From assembly GCA_019747875.1 (NCBI GenBank), contig JAIEQI010000089.1, positions 1 to 64,000 on the forward strand: DNA of 64,000 nucleotides, in the 5' to 3' direction. This DNA comes from Candidatus Obscuribacterales bacterium (GTDB lineage: Bacteria; Cyanobacteriota; Vampirovibrionia; Obscuribacterales; Obscuribacteraceae). A model generated the notes under the pieces. It did not search any database and was not told where the DNA came from. It was given only the letters and a program-made list of their open reading frames with translations. Both the position numbers and the translations under genes were made by a program. Below are positions 1-7,700 of the stretch, piece by piece. Positions within the stretch are counted from its first letter, which is position 1. Every line of letters starts with the position of its first letter.

Positions 1-15
1 CTCCATACTACGAAT

Positions 16-55
16 CTTCGAAACTGGACACCGTGCTTCGAAACTAGACAGCGTG
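16..55. repeat. 20-bp tandem direct repeat, two copies
   Basis: Two adjacent 20-bp units (16-35 and 36-55) begin CTTCGAAACT and differ at only two positions. They lie just past the stop codon of the LanB gene and may continue a longer array that starts outside the window. Each unit contains TTCGAA, a short palindrome. No function can be assigned. Confidence 0.75.
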
Positions 56-61
56 CGCAAT

Positions 62-3000
62 TTATACTGCGCTTTCTACTAGTTTTTCGGCTTTGCTTTC
101 CTTTCGATTTACTCGGGATTCGTGACTGCGGGCAGCTAATGCACGAACCTTTCGTTCATCTAAAAGCTCAACACCTAAATAACGATTGCAATGCATATGC
201 ACAAAACTCGAGCAGATATGGGCAAATGAGAACGTTAACAAGCCCTGTTTCTCAAGGTTCCTGTATTCTTCGCCAACCTTTTGCAAGCGCTCTTTCCATA
301 TCCGCAAGGCTTCGCTTAGCTCTGCAATTACATCGACAGATTCATCATCCTCTGAATTTGTGCCATCAGCTCCGCGCGAACTTGCACCGGCAGCAGTGTC
401 ATAAGCGATAACGAAGAGTCGGTGCAAAGCATCCTTTTGATTACGATACTCCGTTCCCATCTCAGTTCTGGCTGGGGCGAATTTCTTGTACCATGCAGAC
501 TTTTCTTCGCCAACGAATCCAAGCGACTCCATCAAAAGGTCCACAGTCATTGAGCAAACATTATTGCGAACAAATGACCAGTTCTCGCAAGATTCCAACC
601 GCAACAAGTTCTGCACTAACTCGCTATCGGCGCTGAACAAGCGTTCTGCAACACCGATTGCTTCGTTGCCTCCGTATCTTTCAATTTCGCGATCATAGCT
701 GTCAATTACGAATTTTTGACAAAGTTGTTCGGTGAATAGTTGATCGCAGAGCTCCATTACCCGCGGGAGAACCTGGACACGAAGGAGATCCGCATTACCA
801 TTGAAGCGAATGCGCAAGTGCTGTTCTGGATCGGCGTAGCGGATGAAAAACCAAGAATCAATTAACTTGCCGTTCTTCAATTCATCTACCAGCGATTGGA
901 CGCTCTGAACTAAAATGTCCTCCTGCAAGCTCTTTCCGGCATACAGCTTGAAGTAAATCCAATCCTTCCCGGGAATACGAACACGATCTTCAGGCTCCAC
1001 ATCGGCAGTGAACAAAGGAAATGACTCAGCCTGTTTTTCCTCTGGCTTCTCGCTCAGAATGAATGAAGCAACAAGCTCAGATGCGTACTTACCTTCTGGA
1101 CCTTCGACCCAGAGTTGCTGTGGATCACAAAACGATTCCTGCAGGTTCAACGAACTTTGTTTTGTAGTGCAATATTCTCTCCGAAGCTCTTCGAGTTGCG
1201 CGTCGTCGTCCAGATCCAACAGAAGCAAATTATCAAAATCTCTCAACTGCACAAAACGCGGTACGAACCAGCGTTGGCGCCATTGGCTAATCCACGACTT
1301 GAATGCATCAGCTTTATTGAATTTCGTCTTCAAATCAGCATCAACATGAATAGTCCAGCGAGCCGGACTTAAAATAAACTTCTCAAATCGCAGCCGCGGT
1401 GTAAATGTCGCAGCACTAGCCGTCCCCCACGAGAATCGCCCACCGAAGCGCAAAGTCGCATCCTCGCAGACAGCCGTCAAGAAGCGAGCAATCTGCGTTT
1501 TGTAAGTCGGGTTTGCAAGACTCGGCGAATTAACAAGAACACGGGTGCCATGTTTTTTAGAACGTAGATAGAACCTGTCGTCCTTAATTCCAACTAGCAA
1601 ATCGTCCAGCGGAATAATTTCGCTATGGATTTCGTTTTCTGTTCCGGGCCATGAATCAATAACTATGTGATAAGGACGGACCAGCGGAACAGTGCTCACA
1701 TTGCCCAGTCGCAACATGCGAGCCATTGAGCTCAACTCGACGTTCATATATTCTGGAATTATTTTTTCTTCCGCAGCGATGACATCTTTGAGTGAACCTA
1801 TGGCCTTATCGCCAAGCATGTCAGCGAAACGCCCCAGGTTGCGCCCCGCGCCATTCACAACAGAACCATTCACAAATTGATAGTTGCCGTTGTCCATGTC
1901 TTCAAGTGAGTTTGCAATGATATCAACGAAAAGATCGCAAGACGTTGGATAAACGAAATCCTTCACGGGCGACATCAGTTTCGTCAGCGCAGTGGCGTCC
2001 ACAACGACTTCTAGCTTCTGATCGCGAATCGCTTCAGCGACGAACTCATCAATGATTCGTTGTTTACCATGATCAGTTTTTCCGGCAGCAGGACCAGCAA
2101 GATAGTCAGGGAAACCCAGTCCATAATCTTGATTGAGCAGTTCCAGAATTGGAACCTCGCGTCCCTCAAAGCGCCTCATGAAGCGCTCGCGGTACGAATT
2201 CAAAGCCGAGTCCTGCGGATTTTGCGGACTCAAGCGAATAAGAAGATCCGCGTATCTGGCAAGCTCATTTGCCAAATTCTTATTGAGTGAATTATGGGAA
2301 AGCTCAAGTTCCATGTCTGTCTGCAATCCAGAGTTAGAGATCTTGCCTTCCTTGAGCATTTCCCCGACTTTCTTGTTCAGCTCCGTATAAGTCTGCTCAG
2401 TAATTTCAATTTTTCCATTATTGAACGAGTGCAAAGTGTCAATTGCCTCTGCCATAGCGTCACGCAACTCAGTTTTCTCGGATGCATTCAGAACCTCAAG
2501 AAGGTCTTCCCCTGCGCGTGCATCGAAGGTGTTCGGGCGGAGATTCGTCAGCAGATAAGTATTCTCGACAAGATAGTCAATGAGCAAATGACTGTCTTCT
2601 TCGTCGATCTCGCCCGTGTCAACGAGAGCTTTCAGGACTTCGCCATATGAGATTGGTGTCTTGGTCAATTTCACAATCAGATCAACTTCAGCCGTGGATT
2701 CAATCCAGGATCCATCCACATCCTTCTCGTCAAGAACAGGCGCCTTCTCCAGGAGATACAGGCGATTGCCATAAGGGCGGACTGTTGGATTGAGCACTAA
2801 ATCAAGACGATTCAATAGCTCCTTCTCCAAACCGAAAGCAAGTTTTGCTACCAATTCCATATCAAGGCGGGAACGAGTTTTGTTACCCGAATCAGCAACC
2901 TTCAATTCGCTTTTCTCACCCCAGCGGCCGATCGCAACGCCTGAGTACAAGCCAAACGGTGTTGAGCGCGTCGACATCCGAATCAGAATGCGAAGCAACT

Positions 3001-3277
3001 TTCCAAGCAACTTCTCGTAGTCTTTTGCTGATTTCGCATCTTCCTTTGCGTTTTTCAGCGATCCATAAAATGATGGATTTCCTACAGCCAAGGCGCGTTC
3101 TATTCGCTTGTTACTCGATATCAGATCGCCGAGTTTGAGATCCGACTTCTTCATTCTTTCGGCGAGCGAATAATAATATTGAATAGGCAATGTCGGAGAA
3201 CGAAAAACAAAAAAGTCGAGAGGAGTAAATGAGTTCTTCTCTGGGAAAACTGTTTGCTTTTCGTTCTGCTTTTCCAT
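62..3277 (-). CDS. Class I lantibiotic dehydratase (LanB), full length
   Basis: Probable tRNA-dependent dehydratase of ribosomally made peptides: it would glutamylate Ser/Thr of a precursor peptide and then eliminate glutamate to give dehydroalanine/dehydrobutyrine, in the cytoplasm. The N-terminal glutamylation domain (Lant_dehydr_N) is recognised from FFVFRSPTLPI near the start and RMSTRSTPFGLYSG at about residues 98-111. The C-terminal elimination domain (SpaB_C/thiopeptide-type) runs from about residue 770, with DWIYFKLYAG and WFFIRYADPEQHLRIRF. The length of about 1071 aa is normal for a one-piece LanB. The start is set at ATG 3277 because AGGTGG lies 9 nt upstream; an in-frame ATG at 3331 has no such site. 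No precursor peptide, LanC cyclase or transporter is visible on the upstream side; the downstream side lies outside the window. The family call is firm, the substrate unknown. Confidence 0.9.
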   Translation of the reverse strand: MEKQNEKQTVFPEKNSFTPLDFFVFRSPTLPIQYYYSLAERMKKSDLKLGDLISSNKRIERALAVGNPSFYGSLKNAKEDAKSAKDYEKLLGKLLRILIRMSTRSTPFGLYSGVAIGRWGEKSELKVADSGNKTRSRLDMELVAKLAFGLEKELLNRLDLVLNPTVRPYGNRLYLLEKAPVLDEKDVDGSWIESTAEVDLIVKLTKTPISYGEVLKALVDTGEIDEEDSHLLIDYLVENTYLLTNLRPNTFDARAGEDLLEVLNASEKTELRDAMAEAIDTLHSFNNGKIEITEQTYTELNKKVGEMLKEGKISNSGLQTDMELELSHNSLNKNLANELARYADLLIRLSPQNPQDSALNSYRERFMRRFEGREVPILELLNQDYGLGFPDYLAGPAAGKTDHGKQRIIDEFVAEAIRDQKLEVVVDATALTKLMSPVKDFVYPTSCDLFVDIIANSLEDMDNGNYQFVNGSVVNGAGRNLGRFADMLGDKAIGSLKDVIAAEEKIIPEYMNVELSSMARMLRLGNVSTVPLVRPYHIVIDSWPGTENEIHSEIIPLDDLLVGIKDDRFYLRSKKHGTRVLVNSPSLANPTYKTQIARFLTAVCEDATLRFGGRFSWGTASAATFTPRLRFEKFILSPARWTIHVDADLKTKFNKADAFKSWISQWRQRWFVPRFVQLRDFDNLLLLDLDDDAQLEELRREYCTTKQSSLNLQESFCDPQQLWVEGPEGKYASELVASFILSEKPEEKQAESFPLFTADVEPEDRVRIPGKDWIYFKLYAGKSLQEDILVQSVQSLVDELKNGKLIDSWFFIRYADPEQHLRIRFNGNADLLRVQVLPRVMELCDQLFTEQLCQKFVIDSYDREIERYGGNEAIGVAERLFSADSELVQNLLRLESCENWSFVRNNVCSMTVDLLMESLGFVGEEKSAWYKKFAPARTEMGTEYRNQKDALHRLFVIAYDTAAGASSRGADGTNSEDDESVDVIAELSEALRIWKERLQKVGEEYRNLEKQGLLTFSFAHICSSFVHMHCNRYLGVELLDERKVRALAARSHESRVNRKESKAEKLVESAV

Positions 3278-3661
3278 TTTTTGATTCCACCTGGTGATTA
3301 ACCGATCGTTCCCGGCTAAATTGCAATCCAATCTGCTTAGAATCTGTTCTTTTGAAGAACGTATAGATCCTTATAAACGATACTATGACTAATTTGTAGG
3401 ACATTTGTGAGGAGTCGACGTTCGAGCCCTCAGAACCGGGTTTCGCTGTAACGTGATCAGAAACGCACTCCGCGAGCTTGCTTCGCGCCCGGGACCGGTT
3501 CGACCCCGGGAGCGCCGGCATCTTGCCGGCATCTTTAGTTCTTTAGGGGATCTTGTTGCACGGCTGGATCTTGTAGCACGGCGGCATCCTGCCGCTTCAA
3601 TCTTTTGAAGCGAACCTGTCAAATAGGGGGACTCCAACAGCTCAAGCGCTCAGCACTTGAA
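3278..3661. other. Intergenic region with GC-rich palindromes and tandem repeats
   Basis: The 384 bp upstream of LanB hold no convincing gene. There is a CCCGGG-flanked inverted repeat at about 3488-3511, a perfect 11-bp tandem repeat (GCCGGCATCTT) at 3514-3535, two 18-bp repeats (GGATCTTGTTGCACGGCT type) at 3548-3583, and a small palindrome GCGGCATCCTGCCGC at 3581-3595. Open frames on the minus strand here have neither good ribosome-binding sites nor recognisable products. Confidence 0.6.
3514..3595. repeat. Cluster of short tandem and palindromic repeats
   Basis: Units at 3514-3524 and 3525-3535 are identical 11-mers. Units at 3548-3565 and 3566-3583 are 18-mers with two mismatches, followed by the palindrome GCGGCATCCTGCCGC at 3581-3595. 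All carry the GGCATC/GGATC-TTG theme, which suggests a REP-like intergenic repeat family. Part of the theme (GCAAGC-ATGCC-GCTTGC) resembles the elements at 33991-34115, though they are not the same sequence. Confidence 0.6.
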
Positions 3662-4543
3662 CTAGAGCTTTTTACCATTTGCCTCAGCGGCCGTCTTCAG
3701 TGGCTGTTTGGCTGAGGATTGTGCTGCCGGCTGCGCTGAAACTTGCGCGGGAGGTTTTGCTGGTCCTGCAATCTGTGCAGCTGGTTTTGACGCGCCTGGA
3801 ACGATCGGTAACGAATTCAGGGAAATTTCTTCCGAGAATCCAATTTGCTTCAGGAGCGAATAAGCAGCCTCTCCGGTTGCAGTTTTCGGCTCGGCAACCA
3901 CAATATCAACCAGTGGTTGCAGCGCTTCAGGTTGACGGTTTTCGCGAATCAAGAACTCCGCCTTCAGCAGCATTGCCTGCCTTTTTAACTGCCCCAACTT
4001 CAAGGTCGATTGTTTCTCCACATCTGCTTGAGGCTTCATGGACTCGACCTTGGCAAAAGCGTTGTATATTTTCCAATGAGCATCAGCCATGTCGGCAAGC
4101 CAATCAAGGTAATCACCGATAGCATCTTGAAACTCTTTCGGTTTGGCAGTGACCATAATGTTACGTAGCTCTTCGAGCCGCACAGCTGCATTCTGGTAGT
4201 TGAGTGGCAGGCGGCGATAAGGCGAGTGCGGTGATTCGAGCGAGTGTCCCTGGGCACCTGGAATCGGCGCTGCCGGACCTGAAGCTTTCGGCGAACTTAC
4301 CGGAACGGCTGTTGGAAACGGCAGAGCACCGGGAGAAGGTGAACCGGCAGAAGACGGGTAAGCTGAAGGGGGCGCGTAAGTCGGACTTCCACCAGGTGAA
4401 GGCGCGCCTCCTGGAGACGGCGCTCCCTGCGCTAATAATTTGGAATCAGGCACACGCGCCGACTGCGCGAAACAAGGCATGAGCGCAAGAAGGAAGCAAA
4501 GTGGAGCCGATAGACTGAAAGCCGGTAAAATTGAACGTCTCAT
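3662..4543 (-). CDS. Secreted Pro/Ala-rich hypothetical protein
   Basis: A 293-aa protein with a clear signal peptide (basic MRR start, hydrophobic LPAFSLSAPLCFLLALMPCFA, cleavage near AQS). A Gly-Pro-Ser-rich low-complexity stretch follows (about residues 38-100, with repeated GAPSPGG), then a mostly helical middle (about 110-235) and a Lys/Ala/Pro-rich tail. The middle segment could be an alpha-helical repeat, but no family is recognised. The start is supported by GAGGG about 8 nt upstream of ATG 4543. It is divergent from the S55 peptidase gene, with about 200 bp of shared control region between them. Likely exported to the periplasm or cell surface; function unknown. Confidence 0.75.
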   Translation of the reverse strand: MRRSILPAFSLSAPLCFLLALMPCFAQSARVPDSKLLAQGAPSPGGAPSPGGSPTYAPPSAYPSSAGSPSPGALPFPTAVPVSSPKASGPAAPIPGAQGHSLESPHSPYRRLPLNYQNAAVRLEELRNIMVTAKPKEFQDAIGDYLDWLADMADAHWKIYNAFAKVESMKPQADVEKQSTLKLGQLKRQAMLLKAEFLIRENRQPEALQPLVDIVVAEPKTATGEAAYSLLKQIGFSEEISLNSLPIVPGASKPAAQIAGPAKPPAQVSAQPAAQSSAKQPLKTAAEANGKKL

Positions 4544-4680
4544 CTAATCCCTCAGGGGTTGGTACTTGACTAGCCACAGAACTACATATGGCGTGGTCAA
4601 TTCGGTCCATGATAAAACGAGTTCTGTTAACCTGTATGTGTAAGTTCATACGAGCTGCTTCACATTTTTCTAAGCAGATC

Positions 4681-4699
4681 GTTTCCGAAACTCGGAAAC
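4681..4699. promoter_or_regulatory. Perfect 19-bp inverted repeat, candidate operator
   Basis: GTTTCCGA at 4681-4688 and TCGGAAAC at 4692-4699 form a perfect dyad with 8-bp arms and a 3-bp centre. It lies 51 bp upstream of the TTG start at 4750, in the spacer between two divergent genes. The size and symmetry fit a dimeric repressor or activator site. It could also be a stem at the 5' end of the transcript. Confidence 0.45.
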
Positions 4700-4749
4700 T
4701 TGCATGCATTAGTACTTTAGATACTTTCAGCATATTCAGGAGCCTCCCC

Positions 4750-7700
4750 TTGTATCCATCGATGTCAGCTTCAGAGAGAAGCATAAAAAATGACTTCATC
4801 AGAACCGCCCAAAAAGTGCTGGTTCTGGGAATGTGCGTACTGCTTTCAGTAGGGACGGGGCTACCCAGCCTTGCCGCCGCTGACGCACCCGGCCCAGCAT
4901 TGGACGCTCCTTCAACAGAGTTACCCGTGCGTTCCTTTTTAGACACGACGGATCACAGCTTCGTTCACAAATATCTGCCAACCGGCTCGTACCTTGCAAC
5001 CAACGAGGTAAAGCCCGGCATGAAAGGGTACGGACTGTCGGTATTCCACGGAACCGCAATCGAGAAATTTGATTTCACCGTCATCGGCGTTCTGAAAAAG
5101 GTGATGTCCGGTCGCGACGCGATCTTGGTGAAACTCTCCGGTCCTGCGATGGAAAACAACAATGTGATCAGAGGCATGTCCGGAAGTCCCTGTTATGTAA
5201 ACGGCAAACTCATTGGCGCCGTATCGTTTGGATATGATTTTTCGAAGGAACCAATTGCTGGCGTAACGCCCATCGTCGAAATGCTCGACGGATTAGCCGG
5301 TGGAGATGAGCAAAAGACACCGATAGCCAAAGCTATTCAACGCGGTTTCAAGGTGCCCTTTAACGAGAGCGGTTTGCAAAACACTAGCTCAGGCGAACTG
5401 CACATGAGTCCTCTGGTATCGCCCGTGGCACTAGCCGGTTTCTCGCCGAATGCAGAGAAATTCTTGTCCAAGCAATTCAAAGATCTCGGCATGATGGTCA
5501 GCTCAGGATCATCAGGCGGGCTTTCCAGCTCGGGATTAAATGCTGCTGCTGCCGGACAAATCAAACCGGGATCAGCTGTGAGCGTTCTTCTCACATCAGG
5601 TGATTTCACAACTGTCGCTACCGGAACAACTACAGCCCGATTCGGAAATAAAGTGCTGGCGTTCGGACACCCATTCCTTTCAGCTGGTGCAATTGAATTT
5701 CCGATGGCAACAGCTGTGGTGCACCAGGTTCTGCCAAGCCTCTCCGTATCTTTCAAAATCGCATCGCCGATCGCCGAAGTTGGTTCATTCACGACGGACC
5801 GCCCCTGGTCATGCGGTGGTCAGATCGGCAAAGCATCAAAGATGATCCCGGCATCGTTTGAAGTCTTTGACGAAACAAGAAAAATTCAACGCAGCTTCAA
5901 CTGCAAAATTGTCGACCATCCGGACCTGACGCCGCAGTTGTTGGCTGCGACCACGATGTCCGCCGTCGAGGCAACCCACCAATATGCAGGTCCCTACGTT
6001 GCAAAAGTGGAAAGCAAACTTGAAGCGGAAGGGATCGATCCTCTCGTACGCCAGGATAAGTTCGGCTCCAATATCGCTCCGCACTCAGTTTTGGAAATGT
6101 TGATGTCGATGATGGGTGGAAGCTCTGTTGCTGGCTCGGTTTACAGAAACGCTTCCGCGATCGCAAACAACGACTTCCAAAAGGCTGCTATCAAATCATT
6201 CAAGATAAGAGTAACGCTTGAGGATGGACACAAAACGGCGAACATCGATCGCGTTTACGTCGAGAAGCCTTTTGCCGCACCGGGCGAACAAGTTAAAGTC
6301 ATGTGCGTCGTAAAGCCATACAACCAAGAACCTCGCACTGAAACTCTCAGTTTTCAAATTCCCAGAGATGCACCAGATGGCAATCTCGTACTTGGTGTTG
6401 CCGGTGGTGATCAGATCGACTACGTGCGCCATCGCATTGGATTGTCAGATCCAGAACCGGAATCGCTCAAACAGATCGCCGATGAAATAAGACGCGAAGG
6501 TCGCGGCGACGAGATCAATCTGGTTGTCGGACTCTGGGATCAAACGCTATTAATGAATGGAGTTAAGATTCCAGACCCGCCGAGCCATTGGGCAAAGGTT
6601 CTGTTCTCGAACCGGCACACACGTGGACCGCAGATCGTAAAAGGCGAACTTCAAACCAGGAAGCTAACCGATTACATGCTTTATGGCAGCCACATTCTTA
6701 CAGTTGAAGTACGCAGTCAGGACAAAGCGGCAGCCCGCTCAGCTCCTTCCAGCATGCCTAATTACACGGGCGGCGACGAGCCTGCGATGACTGATTTGGC
6801 AAGAAAGACGCTTGGCTCTTCAAACAACATAGGTCGATCGAACAATAGATCCGGCCAAACGGTCACAATACTTCCAGGCGGTCTGAGCGGAACAGTAGTC
6901 GTGCAATCCGGCAATGCTCAAGCATCTTCAAGCTCAACATCAAAAACCACCTCATCGAGCGGCTCCATATTTTCCTCAGCAGGAAAACTATATCCGCACA
7001 TGCGACTGCACCAAATATGGAGACAGGAGACCGAGGAAGATTTCCACAATGGAAAAACTGAAGGCACCACAATCGACAGCTGGGGACGCATCGGTCCCGG
7101 TCTAGATAACACTGACACGCAAACAGTCTCACCCGAGAATACAATTTGGGCAGGGGTATGGTCACAGGGAAGTTTCCACTTTGCCGCCGACAACAAGATT
7201 TGGAAGTGGCGTGGAGACGGCAGCAAGCCAGAGCTACTCACAGCACTCAGCACGACAATCGTGCCAGCGCTAGCGGCTGACTCTACAGGCACCATTTACG
7301 CGGCGGCTGTGCCCGGCGGAGGAGTCTATGCGATCTCCCCAAGTGGTGACGCTAAGCAAATCTACAAACCGGCCGAACCAGTTATTTCGGCACTCTGCAC
7401 TGACGATCACGACAATCTATATATAGGCGTTTCCGGCAAAGGGAAAGTTTATAAGCTGGACAAAAATCGTGTTGCGACGCCAGTCTTCGACACAGGTCAG
7501 GCGCATGTTACAGCACTCTTCTTTAGCCGAAACGATCACAAGCTATACATTGGAACATCAGAAAAAGGATCCGTGTTCAGCATTGACGAAAACGGCAAAC
7601 CTCACTCCATTTATCAATCACCTGACCATATTGTCACTGGTGTAGCTCGCACAAAAAATGGCGACTTGTATGTCTCAACAGCCTCACAAGGCAAGCTCGT

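Noticed and set aside
3488-3513. GGTTCGA with flanking C and G runs resembling a tRNA T-arm
   Set aside because: No anticodon arm, D-arm or acceptor stem can be drawn around it; it fits a GC-rich inverted repeat.
3111-3521. 136-codon frame on the minus strand upstream of LanB, considered as a precursor peptide
   Set aside because: It runs through the start of LanB in another frame, has no good ribosome-binding site and no leader/core pattern.
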